In this document: positions 41,311-49,808 of the stretch, one piece after another | Position numbering within the stretch: the stretch's first letter is position 1 | Layout of the letters: each line of letters opens with the position of its first letter | Assembly: GCA_027486415.1 (NCBI GenBank) | Contig: JAIXPC010000006.1 | Coordinates: 62,001 to 126,000 of the forward strand | DNA: 64,000 nt | Direction of reading: 5' to 3' | From: Sphingomonadales bacterium | Lineage (GTDB): Bacteria > Pseudomonadota > Alphaproteobacteria > Sphingomonadales > Sphingomonadaceae | Position numbers and translations under genes: made by a program | Notes under the pieces: generated by a model | What the model was told of the DNA's origin: nothing | The model's database searches: none | Seen by the model: only the letters and a program-made list of their open reading frames with translations

Positions 41311-43430
41311 ACCGCCCCCTGCCCCCGCCCCAACCGGCCATCGCACTGTTGGAAACGCGTTTCGCCGTGCCGGGCATGCGCTGCGCCGGCTGCATCGCCA
41401 AGCTGGAAACCGGCCTTGCCGCCGTGCCGGGGGTGGCTGCGGCACGGGTGAATTTCACCACCAAGCAGGTCCGCATCAGCCACGATCCGGCGCTGACCGC
41501 GCCGGCGCTGGTGTCGGCGTTCGCCGGCCTGGGGTTCGAGGCCAGCCCGCTGGGCGATCTCGCCGTCACCAACAGCGAGGCTGCCAGCCTCGTCAAATCG
41601 CTCGCCGTCGCCGGCTTTGCGGCCATGAACATCATGCTGCTGTCGGTCTCGGTCTGGTCGGGGGCCGGCGGGTTGACGCGCGACCTGTTCCACTGGCTGT
41701 CGGCCCTGATCGCGCTGCCCACCGTCGCCTATGCCGGCCAGCCCTTCTTCCGTTCGGCCTGGAGCGCGCTGAAGGCCGGCCACACCAACATGGACGTGCC
41801 GATCTCCATCGGCGTCACGCTCGCCACGGCGCTGTCGCTGTTCGAAACCATCACCCACGGCGCCCACGCCTATTTCGACAGCGCCGTGATGCTGCTGTTC
41901 TTCCTGCTGGCCGGCCGCTGGCTGGATGCCGTCATGCGCGACCGCGCCCGCGACGGGGTGAGCGCCCTGTTGAAGCACATGGCGTCAGGCGCGCTGGTGG
42001 TGGATGCCGATGGCCACAGCCACTGGGTTGCCGCCACCGCGCTCGAACCCGGCATGACCATGCTGGTCGCTGCGGGTGAGCGCCTTGCCGCCGATGGCGT
42101 CATCACCGAAGGCCGCAGCCATTTCGATCAGTCGCTGATCACCGGGGAAGCCATGCCCGTGGCCATTGGCGCGGGCGGCCGGGTGCTGGCCGGCACGCTC
42201 AACACCGGCAATGCCGTCCATGTGCGGGTGACGGCGGCCGGGGCCGATACCGGCATCGCCGACATCGCCCGGCTGATGCAGGATGCAGCGCAGGGCCGCT
42301 CCCGCTATGTCCGCATCGCCGATCGCGCCGCGCGCCTCTATGCCCCCGCCGTCCACGCGCTGGCACTGGTCAGCTTCATCGGCTGGATGCTGGCCGGCGC
42401 CGGCTGGCACGAAAGCCTGCTGATCGCGGTTGCCGTGCTGATCATCACCTGCCCCTGCGCGCTCGGCCTTGCCGTGCCGGCCGCCCAGATCGTCGCCGCC
42501 GGCGCGCTGATGAAGGCCGGCGTGCTGGTGAAGGATGGCAGCGCGCTGGAACGCCTGGCCGAAGCCGAGACGTGCGTATTCGACAAGACCGGCACGCTCA
42601 CACTGGGCAGCCCTGTGCCGGCCGATCTGTCGATGCTGTCGGCAACCGATGCCGGCATCGCGCTGGCACTGGCGCAATCCAGCCGCCACCCGCTGTCCGA
42701 AGCCCTGCGCGCCGCCCTCAGCGCCGCGCGCACCGTGCCGCAACCTGTCGAACAGATCACCGAAACCCCGGGCGAGGGCCTGACCGGCGTGTGGCATGGC
42801 CTGCCCGTCCGCCTGGGCCGCCCGCAGGGCGACGCCGGGGACAGCATGGCGACGGCCCTTGCCATCGGCGACCGGCCGGAAATCCTGATCCCCTTCACCG
42901 ATCCGCTGCGCCCCGATGCCGAAACCACCCTCACCGAACTGGCCAGCCTGGGCCTGCCGGCGCGGATCCTGTCAGGCGATCGCCCCGGCCCGGTGGCGAC
43001 GGTGGCGCGCCTGCTCGGCATCACCGGGCGCGGTGGTCTGACCCCGGCCGAAAAGCTGTCGGAAATCATGCTGTTGCGCGGTCAGGGCCGGCGCGTCCTG
43101 ATGGTCGGCGATGGTCTCAACGATGGTCCCGCGCTCGCCGCCGGCCATGTCTCGATGGCGCCGGGCTCGGCGGCCGATGCCAGCCAGAATGCCGCCGATG
43201 CGGTGTTCCTTGGCACGTCGCTGGCCCCCGTCGCCACCGCCATCCGCGCCGCCCGCGCCACCCAACGCGTCGTCCGCCAGAATTTCGCGCTGGCCATCGG
43301 CTACAACGTCATCGCCGTCCCGCTCGCCATTGCCGGGCACGTCACCCCGCTGGTGGCGGCGCTGGCGATGTCGGGATCGTCGATCATCGTCGTCGCCAAC
43401 GCCCTGCGCCTGAAAGGATCCACACGGTGA
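41307..43430 (+). CDS. ccoI: Copper-translocating P-type ATPase for cbb3 assembly
   Basis: This 707-residue P1B-type ATPase exports copper for oxidase assembly. It has one N-terminal heavy-metal-binding domain with Cys26-x-x-Cys29 (GMRCAGC), a CPC motif at Cys382-Pro-Cys384 in helix 6, and the phosphorylated Asp426 in DKTGTLTLG, with MVGDGLNDGPALAAGHVSMA near the end. It lies in the fixed order ccoG-H-I-S and overlaps its neighbours at both ends (ATGA and GTGA). Confidence 0.97.
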   Translation: MNRPLPPPQPAIALLETRFAVPGMRCAGCIAKLETGLAAVPGVAAARVNFTTKQVRISHDPALTAPALVSAFAGLGFEASPLGDLAVTNSEAASLVKSLAVAGFAAMNIMLLSVSVWSGAGGLTRDLFHWLSALIALPTVAYAGQPFFRSAWSALKAGHTNMDVPISIGVTLATALSLFETITHGAHAYFDSAVMLLFFLLAGRWLDAVMRDRARDGVSALLKHMASGALVVDADGHSHWVAATALEPGMTMLVAAGERLAADGVITEGRSHFDQSLITGEAMPVAIGAGGRVLAGTLNTGNAVHVRVTAAGADTGIADIARLMQDAAQGRSRYVRIADRAARLYAPAVHALALVSFIGWMLAGAGWHESLLIAVAVLIITCPCALGLAVPAAQIVAAGALMKAGVLVKDGSALERLAEAETCVFDKTGTLTLGSPVPADLSMLSATDAGIALALAQSSRHPLSEALRAALSAARTVPQPVEQITETPGEGLTGVWHGLPVRLGRPQGDAGDSMATALAIGDRPEILIPFTDPLRPDAETTLTELASLGLPARILSGDRPGPVATVARLLGITGRGGLTPAEKLSEIMLLRGQGRRVLMVGDGLNDGPALAAGHVSMAPGSAADASQNAADAVFLGTSLAPVATAIRAARATQRVVRQNFALAIGYNVIAVPLAIAGHVTPLVAALAMSGSSIIVVANALRLKGSTR

Positions 43431-43582
43431 ACGGCATCCTGTTCCTGATCCCCGTCGCCCTGGGGCTGGGCCTGCTCGGCCTGTTTGCCTTCTTCTGGGC
43501 GGTGGGTCGCGGCCAGTTCGAGGATCTGGACGGCGCCGCGCTGCGGATCTTCATCGATGATGAAACCGATGCTGCGGACTGA
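43427..43582 (+). CDS. ccoS: cbb3-type oxidase assembly protein CcoS
   Basis: This 51-residue protein has one helix (NGILFLIPVALGLGLLGLFA) followed by FFWAVGRGQFEDLDGAALRI, the CcoS signature. It is needed for cofactor insertion into the oxidase. GTG 43427 overlaps the ccoI stop, and the 3' end overlaps the start of the next small gene. Confidence 0.95.
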   Translation: MNGILFLIPVALGLGLLGLFAFFWAVGRGQFEDLDGAALRIFIDDETDAAD

Positions 43583-43787
43583 TCCCCTCGCCCACCTGCC
43601 GGCCCTGTTGGCGCTGATCATCGCGGCCAGCGCGGTGCCGGTGCAGGCACAGGCGAGTTTGGCACAGACGATGCTGGTGGCGCTGTGCGCCGGCGGCAGC
43701 GCGCCTGCCCCCGCCCAGCCGCGGCGCGACTGCGATCCCGTCTGCCACATCAATTGTGCGCGGGAACGAAGATCAGGCCGGCTCTGA
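43560..43787 (+). CDS. Small exported Cys-containing protein behind ccoS
   Basis: This 75-residue protein begins in the end of ccoS (in-frame ATGs at 43557, 43560 and 43569), has a signal peptide or anchor (PALLALIIAASAVPVQAQA) and a short tail with CDPVCHINCARERR. The pattern C-x3-C-x3-C with a histidine could bind metal or heme. I know no family name. Its last 15 bp overlap the convergent end of fixJ. Co-transcription with the oxidase assembly genes suggests, but does not show, a role in copper handling. Confidence 0.6.
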   Translation: MKPMLRTDPLAHLPALLALIIAASAVPVQAQASLAQTMLVALCAGGSAPAPAQPRRDCDPVCHINCARERRSGRL

Positions 43788-44414
43788 CGGGGCAGCGCCG
43801 GCCAGATCGGCCATGCGCGCGGTAAAGGCGATCTTCAGCGCATCCGAAAGCGAATTGACGCCCAGTTTCGACATCAGGTTGGCGCGGTGGATTTCGACGG
43901 TGCGCGGGCTGATGCCCAGATCATAGGCGATCACCTTGTTGGACTGGCCTTCCACCAGCCCATGCAGCACGTCGCGTTCGCGCGGCGTCAGGCCGTTCAG
44001 CTGCGCCCGCGCCTGATCGGCCAGCCGCACCAGTTCGGCACGGCCTTCATTGCGGAGCATCGCCTGATCAAGCGCCGCGATCATGGCGGTCTTTTCAAAC
44101 GGCTTTTCAAGGAAATCGACGGCGCCGGCCTTCATCGCCCGCACTGCCAGGCCCACGTCGCCATGGCCGGTGATGATGATCACCGGCAGCACGATGCCGC
44201 GATCCTTCATGGCCTGCTGCACCGCCAGACCGTCGAGGCCCGAAAGCCGCACGTCCAGCAGCACGCAGCCCGGTGCCAGGTGAGCGGCGGCCTTCAGGAA
44301 CTCCTCGCCGCTTTCGAATGTCTCCACTTCGTAGCCGGAGGTTTTCAGCATGAAGCCGACCGAGCGGCGCACCGCTGCCTCATCATCAACCAGATAGACG
44401 CGCTGTTCAGCCAT
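43773..44414 (-). CDS. fixJ: FixJ-type response regulator
   Basis: This 213-residue protein is the response regulator of the FixLJ pair. The receiver domain (1-125) has the acidic pair Asp10-Asp11, phospho-acceptor Asp54 in [12 protein letters not shown] and Lys104 in LEKPFEK. The output (about 140-205) is a LuxR/NarL-type helix-turn-helix ([20 protein letters not shown], then [16 protein letters not shown]). ATG 44414 starts within fixL's end (8-bp overlap). A likely target is the ccoN promoter region. Confidence 0.95.
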   Translation of the reverse strand: MAEQRVYLVDDEAAVRRSVGFMLKTSGYEVETFESGEEFLKAAAHLAPGCVLLDVRLSGLDGLAVQQAMKDRGIVLPVIIITGHGDVGLAVRAMKAGAVDFLEKPFEKTAMIAALDQAMLRNEGRAELVRLADQARAQLNGLTPRERDVLHGLVEGQSNKVIAYDLGISPRTVEIHRANLMSKLGVNSLSDALKIAFTARMADLAGAAPSEPA

Positions 44415-45576
44415 CCTGCGGATCCTCGGCCAGTTCCAGGGTGAAATGAAAGGCCGTGCCGCCAAAATCCGACGGTTCGGCCCAGATGCGGCCGCCATGG
44501 GCCTCGATGATGGTACGGCAGATCGAAAGACCAAGGCCCATGCCTTTCTCCTTCGACGTGTTGAACGGCTGGAACAGCACGGACACCACCTCGGGCGCCA
44601 GCCCCGGCCCGCTGTCGGACACGGTCACTTCCACCAGCCCGTCACGCGCTCGCCGGCTCCGCACCTCGATCTGCTGGCGCGGGCTGCGCTGCATCGCCTC
44701 GACCGCGTTGCGGATCAGGTTGAGGAGCACTTGCTGGATCTGGATGCGATCGACCAGCACCAGATCGGCGGCGGGATCGAGCCGGATATCGAGGTCGAGC
44801 CCGTTCTGCCCGGTGCCGGTCAGCGCCAGCGCCGCCGCTTCGGTCACCAGCCGGCGCAGGCGTTCCACCCGGCGCTCGCTTTCGCCGCGGCTGATGAATT
44901 CGCGCAGGCGGCGCACGATCTGTCCGGCGCGCAGGGCCTGCTCGCTGGCATCGGCCAGTGCCTCGCGCACCATGGCCACGGTATCGGGATCGGGCACGCC
45001 ATCTGCGCCAAGCAGGCTGCGCGCGCCTTCGGCATAGCTGGCGATGGCCGTGAGCGGCTGGTTCAGCTCGTGCGCCAGCGCGCTCGCGAGGCTGCCCATG
45101 GCCGACACGCGGCTGATGTGGGACAATTCGCTCTGCAGGTCGTTCAGCCGGCGTTCGGCGCGCTGGCGTTCGGTCAGATCGCGGATGAAGCCGGTGAACA
45201 GCCGGCCTTCCTCGCCGCGCGCTTCCCCCACGGCCAGTTCGATCGGAAAGGTGCTGCCATCGCGCCGGCGCGCGGTCGTCACCCGGCCGATGCCGATGAC
45301 GTGCGCCTCCCCCGTCTCCATGTAATGGCGCATGTAATCGTCATGCCGGTCGCGATCCGGGTTGGGCATCAGGATGCGGACATTCTGGCCCACCACCTCG
45401 GCCTCGTCATATCCGAACATCTTGTGGGCGGCTTCGCTGAACAGCAGGATGGTGCCATCCTCGTCGATGACGATCATGGCGTCGGGCACGGTCGCGAGGA
45501 TCGTGCGCTGCAAGGCATCGGCGCTGGCGCTCAGCACGGCGGGCGGCTTGGCCTGGCTGTCAAGAAAAGGACACAC
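44407..45576 (-). CDS. fixL: FixL-type oxygen-sensing histidine kinase
   Basis: This 389-residue protein has a PAS domain (about 25-135) with the heme-type signature [20 protein letters not shown], in which His92 aligns with the proximal heme histidine of rhizobial FixL, followed by a HisKA domain with His169 ([20 protein letters not shown]) and HATPase_c with Asn290, Asp321 and G-boxes. No transmembrane segment is present, so it is a soluble FixL like that of Bradyrhizobium. It starts at GTG 45576; the first ATG is only at residue 34, too late for the PAS domain. Confidence 0.93.
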   Translation of the reverse strand: MCPFLDSQAKPPAVLSASADALQRTILATVPDAMIVIDEDGTILLFSEAAHKMFGYDEAEVVGQNVRILMPNPDRDRHDDYMRHYMETGEAHVIGIGRVTTARRRDGSTFPIELAVGEARGEEGRLFTGFIRDLTERQRAERRLNDLQSELSHISRVSAMGSLASALAHELNQPLTAIASYAEGARSLLGADGVPDPDTVAMVREALADASEQALRAGQIVRRLREFISRGESERRVERLRRLVTEAAALALTGTGQNGLDLDIRLDPAADLVLVDRIQIQQVLLNLIRNAVEAMQRSPRQQIEVRSRRARDGLVEVTVSDSGPGLAPEVVSVLFQPFNTSKEKGMGLGLSICRTIIEAHGGRIWAEPSDFGGTAFHFTLELAEDPQDG

Positions 45577-45641
45577 AGCGGAGAATACTGATCAATTCGC
45601 CGGGGATTTCAACGCCAGAAATGGCAGGGGGTCGGCACCGA

Positions 45642-46451
45642 TCAGTGTGCCAGCAGCAATGGCACGGTCGCCGTGGCAATCAGTTCGCGCGTCACCCCGC
45701 CCAGCACGGTTTCACGCAGGCGGCTGTGGCCATAGGCCCCCATCACCATGTAACGCGCCGACAGCTCCGCCGCCGCGTGCAGCAACGCCACCGACACACG
45801 CCGGCCCTTCGCCGGCCATTCGTGCACATCCAGCGGGATGCCATGGCGCGACAGGAACTGCGCGGCCTCGCGCGCGGCCATGCCGGGGCTGTCATCGCTC
45901 ACTTCCACCAGGTGCACGCCGGTCGCCCGCTTCAGCAGCGGCAGCGCCTGGCGCAGGGCGTGGGCGGCTTCGGCCGAACCGTTCCATGCCGCCACCACCG
46001 GGCCATCCAGCGCGAGGGCTTCAACGCCGTTGGGCACCATCAGCAGCGGGCAGCGCGTATACATCACCACGTCGCCCACGATCGGCAGCGCCTGGCGCGC
46101 ACCGCGCCGTTGCGCCGATGGCTGGCTGACAACGACCAGATCGGCCAGCATCGACTGTTCGATCAGCGTTTCGACCACGTTGCCATCGTGATTGCGCCAA
46201 TCCCAGGTGACATCGGCGCGCGCCAGCCGCGCCTCTGTCGCCAGCCGCAGCGCCTTGTCCTGATCGTGGATCGTGTCGATCACCGCGGCCATGCCGAACA
46301 CGCCGCCAAAGGGATCGGCGGCATAGACCTCCGCCGGGGTCACCTGCACGCAGCTCAAGTGCCCGCCCAGCTGGCGCGCCAGATCCAGCGCAACGCCCAG
46401 ACGATCGGACTGGGCGTCATCGTCGTGGATGTGAAGCAGGATATTCTTCAT
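45642..46451 (-). CDS. Universal stress protein, tandem UspA domains
   Basis: This 269-residue cytoplasmic protein has two Usp folds: the first from MKNILLHIHDDDAQSDRL to about residue 140 and the second from about VVAAWNGSAEAAHALRQA to the end, where MGAYGHSRLRETVLGGVTREL carries the nucleotide-binding glycine motif. It lies 65 bp upstream of fixL on the same strand, so usp-fixL-fixJ probably form a unit. Such proteins are often induced at low oxygen. Confidence 0.92.
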   Translation of the reverse strand: MKNILLHIHDDDAQSDRLGVALDLARQLGGHLSCVQVTPAEVYAADPFGGVFGMAAVIDTIHDQDKALRLATEARLARADVTWDWRNHDGNVVETLIEQSMLADLVVVSQPSAQRRGARQALPIVGDVVMYTRCPLLMVPNGVEALALDGPVVAAWNGSAEAAHALRQALPLLKRATGVHLVEVSDDSPGMAAREAAQFLSRHGIPLDVHEWPAKGRRVSVALLHAAAELSARYMVMGAYGHSRLRETVLGGVTRELIATATVPLLLAH

Positions 46452-46608
46452 GCAGTGCCATCCCCGCGAACGCCGAAAATGCGGCCTGCCGATGAACCTC
46501 GCACCCTGTCTACGCCCATCGGCGGGGGGAAGGCTTTACGCACTATCCCGGACGGGCGAATGACGCAGCCCCTTGCGCCGCGCGGTGATGCAGCTATCGG
46601 GCAATGCC

Positions 46609-47646
46609 ATGACGAACACGCTCCGCATCCGCCGCCCCGATGATTGGCACGTCCACCTGCGCGATGGCGCGATGCTGGGCGCGGTGGCCGATGCCACGGC
46701 GCGGCAGTTCGCCCGCGCCATCGTCATGCCCAACCTGAAGCCGCCGGTCACCACTGCGGCGGCGGCCGCCGCCTACCGCGATCGCATCCGCGCCGCCGTG
46801 TCGCCCGGCATCGCGTTCGAACCGCTGATGACCTGCTATCTGGTCGATCATATCGATCCCGACGAGCTGGTGCGCGGCCATGGCGAAGGCATCTTCACCG
46901 CCGCCAAGCTCTATCCCGCCCACGCCACCACCAACAGCGCCCACGGGGTGACGGACGTGCGCCACATCTACCCGGCGCTGGAGGCCATGCAGCGGATTGG
47001 CATGCCGCTGCTGATCCACGGCGAGGTGACCGATCACACGGTCGACATCTTCGATCGCGAGGCGGTGTTCATCGAACGCACGCTGAAAATGGTGGTCGCC
47101 GATTTCCCGGCGCTGAAGATCGTGTTTGAACATATCACCACCAAGGACGCCGCCGAGTTCGTCCGCGATGCCGGCCCGCTGATCGCGGCCACCATCACGC
47201 CGCACCATCTGGCCATCAACCGCAACGCCATGTTCGAAGGCGGCATCCGCCCGCATTTCTATTGCCTGCCGGTCGCCAAGCGCGAGATCCACCGCCAGGC
47301 CCTGCGCGCCGCCGCCACCAGCGGCAGCCCCAAGTTCTTCCTGGGAACGGACAGCGCGCCCCACGGCGTCGAGGCCAAGGAAAGCGATTGCGGCTGCGCC
47401 GGCATCTACAACGCGCCGTTCGCCATCGAGAGCTATGCAAAGACGTTCGAGGAAGAAGGCGCATTGGACAGGCTGGAGGCCTTCGCCAGCGAGAATGGCC
47501 CGCGTTTCTATGGCCTGCCGCTGAACGACAGTTTCATCACGCTGGAGCGGGTCGCCACCCCCGTCCCCGCCCGCCTGCCCGCCGCCGGCACCGAACTCGT
47601 GCCGTTCCACGCCGGCGAGACGCTGGACTGGCGCTTCGTTGGCTGA
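46609..47646 (+). CDS. pyrC: Dihydroorotase, class II
   Basis: PyrC closes carbamoyl-aspartate to dihydroorotate in pyrimidine synthesis. The 345-residue enzyme has the zinc motif [12 protein letters not shown] (His14, His16), the carboxylated Lys100 in [14 protein letters not shown], histidines in LIHGEVTDH and EHITTKDA, and the catalytic Asp of GTDSAPH. The start ATG 46609 gives the usual E. coli-like N-terminus. Its end overlaps the TTG of the next gene by 8 bp. Confidence 0.97.
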   Translation: MTNTLRIRRPDDWHVHLRDGAMLGAVADATARQFARAIVMPNLKPPVTTAAAAAAYRDRIRAAVSPGIAFEPLMTCYLVDHIDPDELVRGHGEGIFTAAKLYPAHATTNSAHGVTDVRHIYPALEAMQRIGMPLLIHGEVTDHTVDIFDREAVFIERTLKMVVADFPALKIVFEHITTKDAAEFVRDAGPLIAATITPHHLAINRNAMFEGGIRPHFYCLPVAKREIHRQALRAAATSGSPKFFLGTDSAPHGVEAKESDCGCAGIYNAPFAIESYAKTFEEEGALDRLEAFASENGPRFYGLPLNDSFITLERVATPVPARLPAAGTELVPFHAGETLDWRFVG

Positions 47647-48460
47647 TCACCCCTATCGCGGGCGCCGGGCCGCACTGGCGACGCAGCACGGCAAGGAACG
47701 CGCGCTGGCGCCGCCGCTGGCCCGCCGGGTGGGCCTGATCGTCGAACCGGTCGCCATCGATACCGATGCCTTTGGCACCTTCACGGGCACAACGCCCCGC
47801 GCCGGCACGGCAGCAGAGGCTGCGCTGGCCAAGGCCCGCGCCGGCATGGCGGCATCAGGCTTGCCACTGGGCTTGGCCAGCGAAGGCAGTTTCGGCCCGC
47901 ATCCGTGGCTGCCGTTCGGCGCCGGCGGCGTGGAGACACTGGCCTTCATTGATGCACAGCGCGGCCTGGAACTCACGCTCTCCGCCGTCTCGCGCCGCAC
48001 CAACTTTGCCCACCACGACGTGAGGGACGGTGAGGACATTGCCCCCTTCCTCGCCCGTGTCGGCTTTCCGTCCCACGCGCTGGTGGTGAAGGCTGCCGAT
48101 GGCACCGTGCTGGCGACGGGCGTGCAGACGATGGCGGCGCTGTCCCCGCTGGCCTGGCCGGGCCATCGCCTCGAAACCGACATGCGCGCCCATCTCAACC
48201 CCACCCGCATGGCCGCCATCCGCGCGCTCGCCGGCCGGCTGGCGGCGCGCTTGGGCACGCTCTGCCCGGCCTGCGCCTGCCCCGGCTGGGGCGAGACCGA
48301 CGTGCAGCGCGGCCTGCCCTGTTCGTCGTGCCAGCAGCCCACGCAGGGGATTGCGGCGATCATCGATGGCTGCAATGCCTGCGGCCACCGCGAAAGCCGC
48401 CCGCGCCCCGATGGCGTGACGGCGGCCAGCCCGGCCGCTTGCGACTGGTGCAATCCTTGA
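47639..48460 (+). CDS. DUF6671 family protein
   Basis: This 273-residue protein begins (TTG start) [20 protein letters not shown] and contains [38 protein letters not shown] and a C-terminal cysteine-rich segment with [22 protein letters not shown] and CDWCN, which looks like a zinc ribbon. The pattern matches DUF6671, of unknown function. The start overlaps pyrC; no ATG fits. Followed by REP-like palindromes. Confidence 0.8.
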   Translation: MADHPYRGRRAALATQHGKERALAPPLARRVGLIVEPVAIDTDAFGTFTGTTPRAGTAAEAALAKARAGMAASGLPLGLASEGSFGPHPWLPFGAGGVETLAFIDAQRGLELTLSAVSRRTNFAHHDVRDGEDIAPFLARVGFPSHALVVKAADGTVLATGVQTMAALSPLAWPGHRLETDMRAHLNPTRMAAIRALAGRLAARLGTLCPACACPGWGETDVQRGLPCSSCQQPTQGIAAIIDGCNACGHRESRPRPDGVTAASPAACDWCNP

Positions 48461-48471
48461 GACAATCCCAG

Positions 48472-48553
48472 CCCCTCCCGCTCGCGGGAGGGGAGCAGGA
48501 CAACGGCAGCGCACACGATTCCCCTGCCGCTTGCGGGAGGGGTCAGGGGTGGG
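48472..48553. repeat. Two inverted REP-like palindromes
   Basis: CCCCTCCCGC-TC-GCGGGAGGGG (48472-48493) and a second unit from CCCCTGCCGC to GCGGGAGGGG (48521-48542), followed by TCAGGGGTGGG, face each other in opposite orientation. They fill the gap between two convergent genes, and probably act as a transcription end. A third copy lies at 53950. Confidence 0.8.
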
Positions 48554-48559
48554 AATAGC

Positions 48560-49732
48560 TCAGCCCAGCCCCATCTGCCGCCCGGCCAGATCCAGCATGA
48601 TTTCCTCCGAACCGCCGCCGATGGCGTTCACCCGCACCTCGCGATAGATGCGCTCCACCTTCGATCCGGTGATGAAGCTGGCGCCGCCGAGCACCTGCGC
48701 CGCCTCGCGCGCCACGTGCTCCAGCATGCGCGTCGCCTGCACCTTCAGCATGGCATAATCGGCCGGCACGCCCTTGCCTTCGCGGTGCTGGTGCGCGCAC
48801 AGGTCCACCCAGGCCTGGGTCGCGCCGATCTGGCGGGCGCAATCCGCCAGCTTGATGCGGATCGACTGATGGGCGCCCAGCCGCTTGCCGAACGTCTCGC
48901 GTTGCTGCGCCCAGTCCATCGCTTCCTTCAGGGCCACGCGCGCCATCGCGCAGCAGCCATGCGCCATGCCCAGCCGCTCGCTGTTGAAATTGCGCATGAT
49001 GCCGATGAAGCCGCCATTTTCCGGCCCGATCAGGTTTTCCGGCGGCACCTCGACATTGTCGAAATAGACCGCCGCCGTGTCCGAACAGCGCCAGCCCATC
49101 TTGTCGAGCCGTGTGCGGCTGACGCCCGGCCGATCGGTTTCGATCAGCATCAGCGAAATGCCGCCCATGCCGGCCCCGCCGGTGCGCACCGCCACCGTCA
49201 TGTAATCGGCGCGCATGCCGCTGGTGATGAACATCTTCTGCCCGTTCACCACATATTTGTTGCCCTGCTTTTCGGCGCGGGTCTTCAGCTGCGCCACGTC
49301 CGATCCGCCCGAAGGCTCGGTGATGGCGAGGCTGATGATCTTGTCGCCCGACAGCACCTCGGGCGCGATCCGGCGCTTCATCTCGTCACTGCCCAGCGCC
49401 AGGATCGGCGGCAGGCCGATGCCGTGCGTCATCAGGCTCGCCCCCAGGCCGCCGGCGCCGGCCGCGGCCAGTTCCTCCGACTGGGTCATGCCGTGAAAGA
49501 CGGTGAAGCCCTCCGAATGCCCGCCATATTCCTCCGGGTAGTTCAGGCCCAGGATGCCCGCCTGCGCCGCCTTCTTGTGCAGTTCGCGCGGCAATTCGCC
49601 TTCGGCTTCCCAGCGGTCGATGTGGGGCAGCACTTCGGCCGCCATGAAGCGCCGCACGCTCTGCGCCACCGCCTCGTGGGTCTCGTCATAAAAGGGCGAG
49701 CGCGCCCGCCATTCATCAAAGCTGATAGTCAT
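48560..49732 (-). CDS. Acyl-CoA dehydrogenase
   Basis: This 390-residue FAD enzyme oxidises acyl-CoA to enoyl-CoA in the cytoplasm. It has the ACAD signatures ITEPSGGSDVAQLKTRAEK, the middle beta domain, QRETFGKRLGAHQSIRIKLAD, and the C-terminal region VNAIGGGSEEIMLDLAGRQMG that holds the catalytic glutamate of this group. Chain-length specificity is not readable. It is divergent from the S9 peptidase gene; a 17-bp palindrome lies 10 bp upstream of the start. Confidence 0.94.
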   Translation of the reverse strand: MTISFDEWRARSPFYDETHEAVAQSVRRFMAAEVLPHIDRWEAEGELPRELHKKAAQAGILGLNYPEEYGGHSEGFTVFHGMTQSEELAAAGAGGLGASLMTHGIGLPPILALGSDEMKRRIAPEVLSGDKIISLAITEPSGGSDVAQLKTRAEKQGNKYVVNGQKMFITSGMRADYMTVAVRTGGAGMGGISLMLIETDRPGVSRTRLDKMGWRCSDTAAVYFDNVEVPPENLIGPENGGFIGIMRNFNSERLGMAHGCCAMARVALKEAMDWAQQRETFGKRLGAHQSIRIKLADCARQIGATQAWVDLCAHQHREGKGVPADYAMLKVQATRMLEHVAREAAQVLGGASFITGSKVERIYREVRVNAIGGGSEEIMLDLAGRQMGLG

Positions 49733-49742
49733 GCCTGTCCCT

Positions 49743-49759
49743 CACTGGTCAGGCCAGTG
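49743..49759. promoter_or_regulatory. Palindrome CACTGG-N5-CCAGTG in a divergent promoter
   Basis: A perfect 6-bp inverted repeat with a 5-bp spacer (TCAGG) lies 10 bp upstream of the acyl-CoA dehydrogenase ATG and 50 bp before the S9 peptidase ATG. The size suits a TetR-family operator. No regulator gene is adjacent. Confidence 0.4.
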
Positions 49760-49808
49760 TGCCCTTGCTAGCGTTGCCAATCTGCCTTGGGAAAACGACA
49801 GGACGACC

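Noticed and set aside
45583-45595. FNR/FixK-like site TTGATCAGTATTC upstream of fixL
   Set aside because: Only the left half TTGAT fits; the right half should read ATCAA. It also lies within 7-19 bp of the start codon.
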